DNA from: Deltaproteobacteria bacterium
GTDB lineage: Bacteria > Desulfobacterota > Dissulfuribacteria > Dissulfuribacterales > QOAL01
NCBI GenBank assembly: GCA_026996955.1
Contig: JALWJV010000041.1
Span: 1 to 7,715, forward strand
Reading direction: 5' to 3'
Length of the DNA stretch: 7,715 nucleotides
Shown here: positions 1-7,388 of the stretch, in pieces
Layout: each line of letters starts with the position of its first letter
Position numbering within the stretch: the stretch's first letter is position 1
The notes under the pieces: model-generated
What the model was told of the DNA's origin: nothing
The model's database searches: none
What the model saw: the letters and a program-made list of their open reading frames with translations, nothing else
Made by a program: the position numbers and the translations under genes

Positions 1-1666
1 CATACAATTTTTCTCCTGGCCTTAGCCCAGTGTACACGATCTGAATATCCCTGTCAGGCTCGAGCCCAGAAAGTTTTATGAGTTGCCGTGCCAGATGATC
101 AATTTTAACCGGCTCTCCCATATCAAGGACGAATATCTCCCCACCCTGCCCCATTGCTGCCGCCTGAAGCACAAGCTGGCATGCCTCTGGTATGGTCATG
201 AAAAATCGTTCTATATCTTTGTGGGTCACGGTAACAGGCCCACCTTCAGCTATCTGACGCTGAAAAAGGGGGACAACAGAACCTGAAGAACCAAGCACAT
301 TACCAAAACGCGTGGTAACAAAGGCTGTGCCATCGGTTCGCCCATTCAAATTCTGACAGTATATCTCTGCCACGCGCTTGGTTGCTCCCATTATGTTCGT
401 TGGATTTACTGCCTTGTCAGTAGAAATCATTACAAATTTCCTTACACCTGACTTGATTGCAGCCTGAGCAAGATTAAGGGTGCCAAAAACATTGGTTTTG
501 ATACCTGCCCTGGGATTCATCTCCACCATGGGCACATGCTTGTAAGCTGCAGCATGAAAAACTATTTCCGGCCTGGTATCATTTACCACTGACTCCACCA
601 TACACGAATCACGCACGTCACATAAAACCGGCATCAAGTCAACAGAGCCGGCATGTTTCTGCAGCTCCTGTTCAATCTGGTACAGTGCGAATTCACTATT
701 TTCAATAAGAATAAGCCTGGATGGAGCAAGTTTTATAAGTTGGCGGCAGAGCTCTGATCCTATACTCCCACCAGCACCAGTCACCATAACTCTGCGACCA
801 GAAAATTCCGCCTGGATCCTGGTCCAGTCAAGTTTAACAGGGTCCCGGCCAAGCAGGTCTTCAATTGTCACATCCCTGACCGAATCGGCATTCAGTTTGC
901 CAGAAAGCAAATCTGTTGTGGATGGAAGGGTCTTATAGGATATCCCTGCCTGGATACAAAGCTCAACGAATCTTTGCACCAATTTTTTATCGGCAGACGG
1001 AATTGCAAGAACAGATAGTTCTATATTATATTGCTTTGCAATTTCAGGCAGTTCTCTTATACGACCTAACACCTTTACTCCTGCCACAGTTTTCCCAGCC
1101 TTGGAACGGCTATCATCAAGAAAACCAACAGGATTGTACTCTCCATCTCCGTTACGTAAGGCCCTGAGAAGCTGCTCTCCCCCACTTCCAGCACCAACAA
1201 TAAGTGTTCTTATACCACTCTTCCGTGGTATAAGAACGCCCTCACGCAACATTCGATAAAGCGCCCTTGTACCTCCAAGCCCCAGGACAAGCAGAATAAT
1301 GTCCAAAAGCGGCAATGCACGGGGAATACCCTCAAGACGATTCCACGCAAAAAGCATGGCAAATGTCAAAAATACACCTACAGCTGCCGCTTCTACTATC
1401 CTTTTTAAGTCGTCAATAGAGACAAACCTTGCAGTAATCCTGTATACACGGAAAAATATTAATGTACCTAACTGCACCACCACCGCAATCAATGTACTTG
1501 ACAGAAGGACCTTATATGTCTCTGACGAAAGAGAGAGATTGTTCCTCAGCCAGAATGACCCAATCCAAGCACATACAATTACAGTCAAATCACTTAACAA
1601 GGTTAAAAACCTAATACTGAGCCACCACCTGAATTTAAGTAATATTTTTCTTTGTCTGTAAGTCAT
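1..1666 (-). CDS. Membrane-bound nucleoside-diphosphate-sugar 4,6-dehydratase (CapD/WbpM/PglF type), C-terminus cut by window edge
   Basis: The family converts UDP-GlcNAc or a related nucleotide sugar to a 4-keto-6-deoxy intermediate for O-antigen, capsule or protein glycans, at the cytoplasmic face of the inner membrane. My translation of the minus strand is open for 555 codons from the ATG at 1664-1666 and runs off at base 1 within a GEKLY motif; full-length members usually have about 600-660 residues. Four hydrophobic segments lie near residues 19-40, 53-72, 90-108 and 114-133. A first Rossmann-like domain begins at GAGSGG (158-163). The catalytic NAD-binding domain has GAGGSIG (297-303). 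The family active-site stretch is T416-D417-K418 with M426 and K430, where Met replaces the usual short-chain dehydrogenase Tyr, as in PglF/WbpM. No clear Shine-Dalgarno precedes the start, but no other start fits the membrane region better. The gene is divergent from the transporter operon. Exact substrate and glycan pathway cannot be told from this window. Confidence 0.93.
   Translation of the reverse strand, partial: MTYRQRKILLKFRWWLSIRFLTLLSDLTVIVCAWIGSFWLRNNLSLSSETYKVLLSSTLIAVVVQLGTLIFFRVYRITARFVSIDDLKRIVEAAAVGVFLTFAMLFAWNRLEGIPRALPLLDIILLVLGLGGTRALYRMLREGVLIPRKSGIRTLIVGAGSGGEQLLRALRNGDGEYNPVGFLDDSRSKAGKTVAGVKVLGRIRELPEIAKQYNIELSVLAIPSADKKLVQRFVELCIQAGISYKTLPSTTDLLSGKLNADSVRDVTIEDLLGRDPVKLDWTRIQAEFSGRRVMVTGAGGSIGSELCRQLIKLAPSRLILIENSEFALYQIEQELQKHAGSVDLMPVLCDVRDSCMVESVVNDTRPEIVFHAAAYKHVPMVEMNPRAGIKTNVFGTLNLAQAAIKSGVRKFVMISTDKAVNPTNIMGATKRVAEIYCQNLNGRTDGTAFVTTRFGNVLGSSGSVVPLFQRQIAEGGPVTVTHKDIERFFMTIPEACQLVLQAAAMGQGGEIFVLDMGEPVKIDHLARQLIKLSGLEPDRDIQIVYTGLRPGEKLY
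1206..1238. repeat. Perfect 13-bp inverted repeat inside the dehydratase gene
   Basis: GTTCTTATACCAC at 1206-1218 is followed after a 6-base spacer by its exact reverse complement at 1225-1237. Base 1204 can also pair with 1239, and 1205 with 1238 as a wobble. The repeat encodes roughly residues 143-154 of the minus-strand dehydratase, the linker between the last membrane segment and the first Rossmann-like domain. No T-run follows on either strand, so it is not a standard intrinsic terminator. Its function is unknown. Confidence 0.85.
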
Positions 1667-1689
1667 TTATAAATCTGACCATAAAAGTT

Positions 1690-1757
1690 AGTTCAAAGCT
1701 CAAAATCAAAAACTGAAACATAAGCCTTCATTTTGCTTGAGTATTCAGCTTTGAGCT
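1690..1757. repeat. Intergenic inverted repeat with AGCTCAA heptamers
   Basis: In the 248-base gap between the divergent genes, TCAAAGCT at 1693-1700 is the reverse complement of AGCTTTGA at 1747-1754. Bases 1690-1691 also pair with 1756-1757, across one T-G wobble. Inside it, CTGAA (1713-1717) can pair with TTCAG (1744-1748) as an alternative, and AAGC (1722-1725) with GCTT (1735-1738). The heptamer AGCTCAA occurs at 1697-1703, inverted at 1751-1757, and again at 1800-1806, outside the hairpin. The same heptamer recurs in the intergenic region at the right of the window. Confidence 0.55.
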
Positions 1758-1808
1758 GTCTGGAAACACAAGACAAAAGGTACTTTTTAAGTCTTGTTTA
1801 GCTCAAAC

Positions 1809-1837
1809 TTTATAAAAAAGCGCCAACATAGTATAAT
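1809..1837 (+). promoter_or_regulatory. Candidate sigma70 promoter for the transporter operon
   Basis: A perfect TATAAT (-10) lies at 1832-1837. With a 17-base spacer, TTTATA at 1809-1814 matches 4 of 6 bases of the -35 consensus TTGACA. Transcription would start near 1844, giving a leader of about 70 bases before the first gene. The position suits the operon and no better candidate was seen upstream of it. There is no transcript evidence. Confidence 0.5.
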
Positions 1838-1887
1838 GTATCTACCTTATTGTTTTATAGTGTACTAATATTTTTTTTGTTATCAAG

Positions 1888-1905
1888 CCTTTCGGGCATA
1901 AAGGA
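1888..1905 (+). promoter_or_regulatory. Ribosome binding site of the first operon gene, inside a small possible hairpin
   Basis: AAAGGA at 1900-1905 sits 9 bases before the ATG at 1915 and supports that start. CCTTT at 1888-1892 is complementary to AAAGG at 1900-1904 with a 7-base loop, so the site could be partly masked in the leader RNA. A competing pairing of GCC (1887-1889) with GGC (1895-1897) would free it. The stem is short and may be chance. Confidence 0.45.
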
Positions 1906-1914
1906 ACAAAAATT

Positions 1915-2604
1915 ATGGATCCCATTAAAAAACTATGCGTTTTATCACTCTTTTTTACCCTTTTATACCCAACCAACAACCTATGCATGGCATCAGGAAA
2001 CAACTTTTCTTCACTACTTATCATAAATTTTGATACCGATTCCAGGCTTCCGATTGGCTTGCACCCCGAAACCACGGGACATGCCCGTTTTAATGCGGTA
2101 TGGCAGGTAGTTTCAGACTCTGATGCCCCATCTTCCCCTAACATCCTAAAAATCACTCAAATCAAGGCCCCGTCAGGAGGGCAGTTCAACATATGCTGGA
2201 CAGATATGGTGTCATTCAGGGATGGGACCATTACTGTACGGGTTCGTGCTGACAGGGGCAGGATTGATCAGGGAGGAGGCCCAATGTGGCGAGTCACTGA
2301 CCGCAACAACTATTATGTGGCCCGGCTGAACCCCCTTGAAGACAACTTTCGCATCTACTATGTAAAAAGGGGAAGGCGGGTGATGCTTGCAGGCGCCGAT
2401 ATCCACGGCATAAGGGCAGGTAACTGGTTTACCATCAGAATAGATGCACGTGGCAATCACATCACCGGCTGGGTAAATGGCAAAAAACTCCTTGAAACAA
2501 CCGATGATACCTTCAGGAATGCCGGGGGCGTTGGCGTATGGACAAAGGCTGATGCCGCATCATCCTTTGATGACATTGAAATCAAGATTGAGGAACCAAA
2601 ATGA
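1915..2604 (+). CDS. Exported LamG/DUF1080-like beta-sandwich protein, first gene of ABC importer operon
   Basis: This encodes 229 residues. A hydrophobic segment at about 8-18 forms a Sec signal peptide with a plausible cleavage after C24-M25-A26. The mature part matches my recollection of a widespread family of concanavalin-like single-domain proteins, often annotated as DUF1080 or family 16 glycoside hydrolase-like. Typical elements are an SSPNILK stretch (73-79), a GGPMWRVTDRNNYYVARLN core (121-139) with LEDNFRIYYV (141-150), a DDTF motif (197-200) and a VGVWTKAD stretch (206-213) leading to FDDIEI (218-223). I see no convincing catalytic residues, so a binding or scaffold role in the periplasm or outside the cell is as likely as hydrolysis. 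The start has a good ribosome binding site and a candidate promoter upstream. The stop overlaps the next start by four bases, which argues that it works with the importer. Ligand and activity are unknown. Confidence 0.85.
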   Translation: MDPIKKLCVLSLFFTLLYPTNNLCMASGNNFSSLLIINFDTDSRLPIGLHPETTGHARFNAVWQVVSDSDAPSSPNILKITQIKAPSGGQFNICWTDMVSFRDGTITVRVRADRGRIDQGGGPMWRVTDRNNYYVARLNPLEDNFRIYYVKRGRRVMLAGADIHGIRAGNWFTIRIDARGNHITGWVNGKKLLETTDDTFRNAGGVGVWTKADAASSFDDIEIKIEEPK

Positions 2605-3629
2605 TATTCAAACGGACTATTATTTTTTCTGTTTTGTGTTTCGAGGCCATTCTTTTTGGCTGTCAGGGGAATAATACCCAGCCCGAAGTGGTTGTTTATA
2701 CATCTGTTGATGATATTTTCTCAAGACCTGTTGCCAAGCGCTTTGAAGAACAGTCCGGGATAAAGGTACGGCTGGTAACAGATACTGAAGAGACCAAAAG
2801 CACAGGGCTCCTGAACCGGCTTATTGCAGAAAGTGCACGTCCTGTGGCTGATGTATTCTGGAGCGGTGATCCGGTCCGGGCCGCAATCCTTAAAAAACGG
2901 GGAATTTCCGCACCTTATCATTCACCGTCAGCCAAGGGGCTGCCTGAGGAATTTTCCGACCCGGAAGGGTACTGGACTGCATTTTCCACCAGGGCAAGGG
3001 TGATAATTTTTAACAAGCTTGCATTTTCATACAGAAAACCGCCTGCGTCTGTTCGTGATTTGACATCGCCTGAATACAAGGGCATGGCCTGCATGGCAAA
3101 TCCGCTCTTTGGAACCACGTCCATGCACGCCGCTGCCCTGTTTCAGGCCTTGGGGCCTGTGGGTGCCAAACAGTTTTTTAATGATTTTGCAGCAAATGGC
3201 GGAAAGATTGTGGGTTCAAACGGAGATGTCAAGGATAAAGTTGCATCCGGTGAGTGCATCCTGGGCATCACAGATACAGATGACATAAACGTGGCTATGA
3301 AAGAGGGACTTGATACGGGTTTTGTTTTTCCTGATCAGGATACCATTGGAACCCTTCTGGTCCCGAACTGTGCAGTGCTGATCAAGGGGGCGCCCCACGA
3401 AAACGAGGCAAAGAAATTTATTGACTATCTCTTGAGCCCTGAGGTTGAAGAGATGCTTGCTGCAAGCACGGCAGCCCAGTTCCCTCTCAGAGACAACATT
3501 CCTGGCCCTGAACAGTTTCCACCCCTTTCTGACATAAAAATCATGCAGGTGGATTACAATCTGCTTGCCGACACGCTCCAAAAGATTATGGATGGCTTTC
3601 TGAAAGAATGGGTTGACGCAAATTCATGA
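2601..3629 (+). CDS. ABC transporter substrate-binding lipoprotein, iron(III)-type family
   Basis: This is the receptor of the importer, 342 residues. A short signal peptide ends in a lipobox L18-F19-G20-C21, so the mature protein should be lipid-anchored at C21. The body has the order typical of extracellular solute-binding proteins annotated as iron(III) transport: VVYTSVD (31-37), ADVFWSGDP (83-91), APYHSP (104-109), DPEGYW (120-125), NPLFGTTSMH (167-176), GITDTDD (222-228) and VPNCAVLIKGAPH (254-266). In ferric-binding relatives the region after the GE at 217-218 usually carries a Tyr-Tyr pair that binds iron; here it reads TDTDD. That makes iron uncertain, and another metal, a chelate or an organic anion is possible. 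The start has GAGGA at 2590-2594, six bases upstream, and overlaps the previous stop as ATGA. The stop overlaps the permease start in the same way. Confidence 0.9.
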   Translation: MIFKRTIIFSVLCFEAILFGCQGNNTQPEVVVYTSVDDIFSRPVAKRFEEQSGIKVRLVTDTEETKSTGLLNRLIAESARPVADVFWSGDPVRAAILKKRGISAPYHSPSAKGLPEEFSDPEGYWTAFSTRARVIIFNKLAFSYRKPPASVRDLTSPEYKGMACMANPLFGTTSMHAAALFQALGPVGAKQFFNDFAANGGKIVGSNGDVKDKVASGECILGITDTDDINVAMKEGLDTGFVFPDQDTIGTLLVPNCAVLIKGAPHENEAKKFIDYLLSPEVEEMLAASTAAQFPLRDNIPGPEQFPPLSDIKIMQVDYNLLADTLQKIMDGFLKEWVDANS

Positions 3630-5152
3630 GCGTTTCAGCCCTGTCCCTGGAACGCCCGGGCTGGTGGCGTACAGCAGGGTTAAGCGCCATCATATTCACA
3701 GCCTTGCTGCCCGCTGTCCCTCTTGTTGCGGAATTTGTCAAAACCGGGGGCAGGTTGGACGCGCTTCAAGGCTTTATCCCCATTCTTGCAAAAAGTCTTG
3801 CACTTAACCTGGCAGGAGGGACAGTTGCTCTGGTAATCGGTATCTGCCTGGGGTTAATGCATTCATTTTATTCTTTCAGCGGGGCAAAAATAATACGGAT
3901 GCTATTTTTGACCCCGCTTTGCATGCCTCCCCTCCTGTTAGCCCAGGGCATAAGATACTTTGAAATCAAATTCCTCACCGGCCCTGCAGGCATGGTTTAT
4001 GTTACTGCCATCGTAACACTACCCCTGGTTATGCTGGCAACCATTACCGCAAGCTCACTTCTTTCTTCGGGTCAATGCCTTGCGGCAAGGCTTGCAGGAG
4101 GAGAAAGATGCCTTTTGCGTTATGCCGCACGATTTGTTTTCCCCTCGGCATTAACCACTGCATTAATGGGGACATGTATAATGCTCTCATGCCCGGGGCC
4201 AGCGATGGCGCTTGGTGTAAAAGTTGCCATATCTGAAATTCTAATCAGCTTTTCAGCACTCTATGACCTGAACCTTGCGGCTTCACAGTGTCTTCTCATG
4301 TCTGGTGCGGCACTTCTGACACTCCTCACAGCTCTTGCAATAAGTGGCAAGCAGCCTCTTCAAAACCTGTCAGTCTCCACTGGCAGCAACCATCCTCGCT
4401 ATCATCCGCAAATGTCAAGGCTTGCATTCATATCAAGCCTTGCAGTTCTTGTGCTTCAACTTGGAGTCCCGGCAACCGGTCTTATTGTACCTGCCATCTC
4501 GGTACCGGACGTGGCGGAAATAATGAATGTAATCTCAAGAACCGGGGCAAACTCCCTGGTTTATGCTACCGGAACCGCTTCAGCTGCCACACTGTCAGGT
4601 ACGGCTGCTGCGTTTTTCATGAACAAATCGGCGCGGCACAGGTACTTTGGCACTGTTTCAATGCTTTTGATCTTTTCACTTCCTGCCACTCTGACAGCCC
4701 TTGGGTATTCTGCAGCAGGAACCATTTCTCCGCCGTGGACTGATTTTATATTCAGAAGCAGGGCTGCCGTATGCCTTTCCCAGGGCTTAAGGCTGTTTCC
4801 AATCCCGGCCTTGCTGGTTCTTCGCGCCCTTAACTCCGTGCCCTCTTCCTGGGCCTGGGCTGCGGAAATGCAAGGTATCTCCCTTGGCAGGTACATTGCT
4901 AAAATAATTATTCCTGTGATCTCAGGCCCGGTAATGGCAGGCTTCCTGGTAACTGCCCTTTTCTCACAAGCAGATATCTCAACCCTACTCCTCCTGCACC
5001 CGCCTGGAAGCCAAAACCTGCCTCTTGCAATATTAACCATCATGGCCAATGCGCCCAGGGCACTGATTGCCCAGCTTGATTTGATCTATATGGCATTGGC
5101 AATCGTCCTTCTAATGGTGATTGGACATTTCAGGAGAGGCATGAACACATGA
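3626..5152 (+). CDS. ABC transporter permease, two fused permease domains (FbpB-like)
   Basis: This is the inner-membrane channel of the importer, 508 residues with about 11-12 hydrophobic segments in two halves separated by a polar linker near residues 240-264. Each half should be one binding-protein-dependent permease domain, so a single chain replaces a permease dimer, as in FbpB- and ThiP-type importers. The cytoplasmic EAA loop that contacts the ATPase is clear in the second half: AAEMQG at 412-417, followed by P430 with canonical spacing. The first-half loop, LAARLAGG at 152-159 to P173, is looser, two residues longer, and lacks the Glu. The start codon overlaps the receptor stop (ATGA) and has no obvious Shine-Dalgarno, so translation probably depends on coupling with the upstream gene. 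The substrate cannot be read from this protein. Confidence 0.9.
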   Translation: MSVSALSLERPGWWRTAGLSAIIFTALLPAVPLVAEFVKTGGRLDALQGFIPILAKSLALNLAGGTVALVIGICLGLMHSFYSFSGAKIIRMLFLTPLCMPPLLLAQGIRYFEIKFLTGPAGMVYVTAIVTLPLVMLATITASSLLSSGQCLAARLAGGERCLLRYAARFVFPSALTTALMGTCIMLSCPGPAMALGVKVAISEILISFSALYDLNLAASQCLLMSGAALLTLLTALAISGKQPLQNLSVSTGSNHPRYHPQMSRLAFISSLAVLVLQLGVPATGLIVPAISVPDVAEIMNVISRTGANSLVYATGTASAATLSGTAAAFFMNKSARHRYFGTVSMLLIFSLPATLTALGYSAAGTISPPWTDFIFRSRAAVCLSQGLRLFPIPALLVLRALNSVPSSWAWAAEMQGISLGRYIAKIIIPVISGPVMAGFLVTALFSQADISTLLLLHPPGSQNLPLAILTIMANAPRALIAQLDLIYMALAIVLLMVIGHFRRGMNT

Positions 5153-5895
5153 AGCCTTCAGTAAGAGGATTTGAGCTTAAAGACATTGGCATCTGTTACA
5201 GCAGGAAACAGATATTTAAAAACCTCTCCGTGACCATAAGTTCAGACAGAAACTGGGCTATACTTGGCAGATCAGGAAGCGGAAAATCAACCCTCTTACG
5301 CATCCTTGCAGGCCTTGAAGCCCCCAGCCAGGGCACTGTTCTGCTGAACGGAAAGCCAGTTTCCAAAGACGCCCGGATTCTGGTACCTCCATCAAAAAGG
5401 CAAATTGCAATGGTCTTTCAGGACCTGGCACTGTGGCCAAACCTTACTGCAAGAGAAAATGTCATGCTTGGAATGAGGGGTGATAACTCTGAAAAAATCG
5501 CTCTGAAGACCCTTGAGACATGCGGAATAGCAGGGCTTGCCTCAAAGTACCCAAGCCAGATGTCCGGAGGGGAACAGCAGCGACTTGCCCTTGCACGAGC
5601 CCTTGCAGCACGTCCTGATTATCTGTTTCTTGATGAGCCCTTTAACGGCCTGGATCTTGAGATAAAAGACAGCATAATCAAAAGTATAAAGAAACTCGCT
5701 GATGATCATAACATCTCAACAATCCTGGTAAGTCACGACCCCTTTGAGGTGCTTTCACTTTGCACTCATGCAGTAGTACTTGAAGATGGAAACATTATGG
5801 AACATGGCAAAATTAAAACTATTATGAAAGAGCCGAAATCAGGGGTGATGAACATGTTCAAGAATTATGTGGACCGGCTCAGGATAACCCTTTAA
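5149..5895 (+). CDS. ABC transporter ATP-binding protein of the importer
   Basis: This is the cytoplasmic motor that hydrolyses ATP to drive import through the permease. The 248 residues contain all expected nucleotide-binding parts: A-loop aromatic Y17, Walker A GRSGSGKST (40-48), Q-loop Q91, signature MSGGEQQ (138-144), Walker B YLFLDEP (158-164) with catalytic E163, D-loop GLD (167-169) and H-loop H196. All key residues are intact, so it should be active, probably as a homodimer under the one-chain permease. It resembles the iron/spermidine/thiamine importer ATPases but ends soon after the core, without the C-terminal TOBE-type regulatory domain of the roughly 350-residue FbpC/PotA forms. 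The start overlaps the permease stop as ATGA, with AGGAG at 5132-5136 upstream. It is the last gene of the operon. Confidence 0.93.
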   Translation: MKPSVRGFELKDIGICYSRKQIFKNLSVTISSDRNWAILGRSGSGKSTLLRILAGLEAPSQGTVLLNGKPVSKDARILVPPSKRQIAMVFQDLALWPNLTARENVMLGMRGDNSEKIALKTLETCGIAGLASKYPSQMSGGEQQRLALARALAARPDYLFLDEPFNGLDLEIKDSIIKSIKKLADDHNISTILVSHDPFEVLSLCTHAVVLEDGNIMEHGKIKTIMKEPKSGVMNMFKNYVDRLRITL

Positions 5896-5947
5896 TTTCA
5901 CAAAAAAATTCCTTTTTCTATTTTGAAACGCTCAACGTAGGGGCTGA
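5896..5947. other. Short AT-rich convergent gap
   Basis: These 52 bases separate the ends of the ATPase gene and the transglycosylase gene. They hold A7 at 5902-5908 and T5 at 5913-5917, which could pair only as a weak A-T stem. No convincing bidirectional terminator is visible. Confidence 0.5.
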
Positions 5948-7336
5948 TCAATTGGGAAGATGCAGATATTGACCGGCATAGATTGTAAAACGCCTGTCCA
6001 AGCCGTTAAGAGCGGCAAGGGACTTAAGGCTTACACCATGACGCGCCGCAATCTTTCTCGCAGTATCACCACGGCGGACCCGGTAGCGCCGGGGACGCTT
6101 CTGGGATGCATACAATATCTTTTCTCCATCATCTAACGTATTTGCAGCCATTGCAAGTGCAAGATCACTGCTGTCAAGCACTGGAAGTCTTATCTTATAA
6201 CCTGCCGGTATGTAAAACTTTCCATTAATTATGGAGCGGCCAAGTGCAGGATTTAGTGCCTTAAGTTCACAAGGAGCTACACCTGTAAGATGGGCAAGGT
6301 CAAGAAAAGCAACATAGGCAGGCACCTTCACCGTTACACCCTCAACCGGCGGGTGAAACTCCAGATTATTATCTTTCATGTACTGCTCAGCCACATATTT
6401 TGCAGCCAGAAACTCCGCGTAGAAATTTTTTGATGCGAACTTGAATCTCCTGCCCCTGTATTCCCTGATTATCTTTTCAAAACTCCCCTTCTCCCTGAGC
6501 GCCCTCTCCATCCCTGCTGCACCATGATTATAAGCAGTTATGGCAAGGGGCCATGAACCCAGCTTTTCATAATTATCAAGCAGAAGCTCTGCGGCAGCCC
6601 TGGTAGAGACAAAGGGATCAAGCCTCTCATCTATGAGGTGATCAACCCTGATAAACCTCCTTGCAGTGCCACGCATAAACTGCCACATGCCCGCAGCACC
6701 GCATTTGCTCCGCGCCCAGTGCCTGAATGAAGATTCCACATGAGGAAGATAGCAAAGGTCTTCAGGCAAGCCGTAGCTTCTGAATATCTCACGCATGGCG
6801 TGAATATAAGCTCCTGACCTCTTTACTCCCTCAAGAAAACGGTCCTTCTGGCCCCTCTGACACCTGACATTTTTTGCCGCTCTTCTAAGCACCTTTCTGT
6901 CCGCACTCTTTCCAAACAGTGCAGCCACCCGCTTCTCATCCGGTGTGACAGGCTTTTTGCCAGATGCAAGCAGTCGCAGGATACGGCTGTACTTCCTACA
7001 TGCCGCCTTTTCCATCTTTCTTCTTTTCTTACGTGCCTGCTCAGTGTTGGAGTTGTCAAAAGTCAACACATCATAAATTATGTCCAGGTTGGACTTGTCA
7101 TGTATTACACTTTGGGAAAGAGTGTACTGTGAATAAATCTTTTTCCAGAAGGCGATATTGGGTTCAATGACCTTGTAACGAGGAAATATCTCGCCTTGAT
7201 CTCTCGTGCTGGATGCAGCATTCAATGCATTGTCCACTGATGCAGCCATGCTGTTACATGGGACAATGAGGAACATTAACATCGCCAGAAAAGAAATTAT
7301 TACATCAAGTTTGGAGGGTATAAAAATCAGGTTCAT
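5948..7336 (-). CDS. Exported lytic murein transglycosylase with C-terminal LysM (MltD-like)
   Basis: The family cleaves the MurNAc-GlcNAc bond of peptidoglycan, forming 1,6-anhydroMurNAc, in cell-wall remodelling. The protein has 462 residues, close to the roughly 450 of E. coli MltD. A signal peptide covers about residues 10-31 with likely cleavage after S29-M30-A31. C27 follows a proline and is not a lipobox, so unlike E. coli MltD this is probably not a lipoprotein. A basic region of about 100-170 precedes the SLT domain (about 180-320). The catalytic Glu is E201 in PHVESSF (198-204), followed by GAAGMWQFM (213-221) and AITAYNHG (265-272). A degenerate LysM-like stretch (about 335-385) is followed by a clear LysM at 416-460 (YRVRRGDT to YAGQYLHLP), which should bind peptidoglycan. 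The ATG at 7334-7336 has no Shine-Dalgarno; M19 or M21 would leave a shorter signal peptide. It is convergent with the importer operon and has no evident functional tie to it. Confidence 0.93.
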   Translation of the reverse strand: MNLIFIPSKLDVIISFLAMLMFLIVPCNSMAASVDNALNAASSTRDQGEIFPRYKVIEPNIAFWKKIYSQYTLSQSVIHDKSNLDIIYDVLTFDNSNTEQARKKRRKMEKAACRKYSRILRLLASGKKPVTPDEKRVAALFGKSADRKVLRRAAKNVRCQRGQKDRFLEGVKRSGAYIHAMREIFRSYGLPEDLCYLPHVESSFRHWARSKCGAAGMWQFMRGTARRFIRVDHLIDERLDPFVSTRAAAELLLDNYEKLGSWPLAITAYNHGAAGMERALREKGSFEKIIREYRGRRFKFASKNFYAEFLAAKYVAEQYMKDNNLEFHPPVEGVTVKVPAYVAFLDLAHLTGVAPCELKALNPALGRSIINGKFYIPAGYKIRLPVLDSSDLALAMAANTLDDGEKILYASQKRPRRYRVRRGDTARKIAARHGVSLKSLAALNGLDRRFTIYAGQYLHLPN

Positions 7337-7350
7337 TTCAGATTACGCTT

Positions 7351-7356
7351 ATTATA
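7351..7356 (-). promoter_or_regulatory. Possible -10 element upstream of the transglycosylase gene
   Basis: On the minus strand a perfect TATAAT lies at 7356-7351, 14 bases before the ATG. No good -35 hexamer is found 16-18 bases further upstream. If used, the leader would be only about 8 bases, in line with the missing ribosome binding site, or else translation starts at a later Met. A chance match in AT-rich DNA is quite possible. Confidence 0.25.
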
Positions 7357-7388
7357 AGACTGGTTTTATTTTAAGTTACTGTGGAAAT

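Noticed and set aside
1299..1661. 120-codon plus-strand open frame opposite the dehydratase start
   Set aside because: The minus strand encodes the N-terminal membrane region of the dehydratase in an uninterrupted frame; the plus frame shows no family features.
4076..4090. GCCTTG/CAAGGC short palindrome in the permease gene
   Set aside because: Six-base arms with a 3-base loop are expected by chance in several places across this length.
4561..5049. 162-codon open frame on the minus strand within the permease gene
   Set aside because: The plus-strand permease is clearly real, with membrane segments and an EAA loop. The antisense frame has no recognisable features.
5902..5917. Possible bidirectional terminator between the convergent genes
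   Set aside because: The only stem is about five A-T pairs around an AT-rich loop, too weak to support a terminator call.
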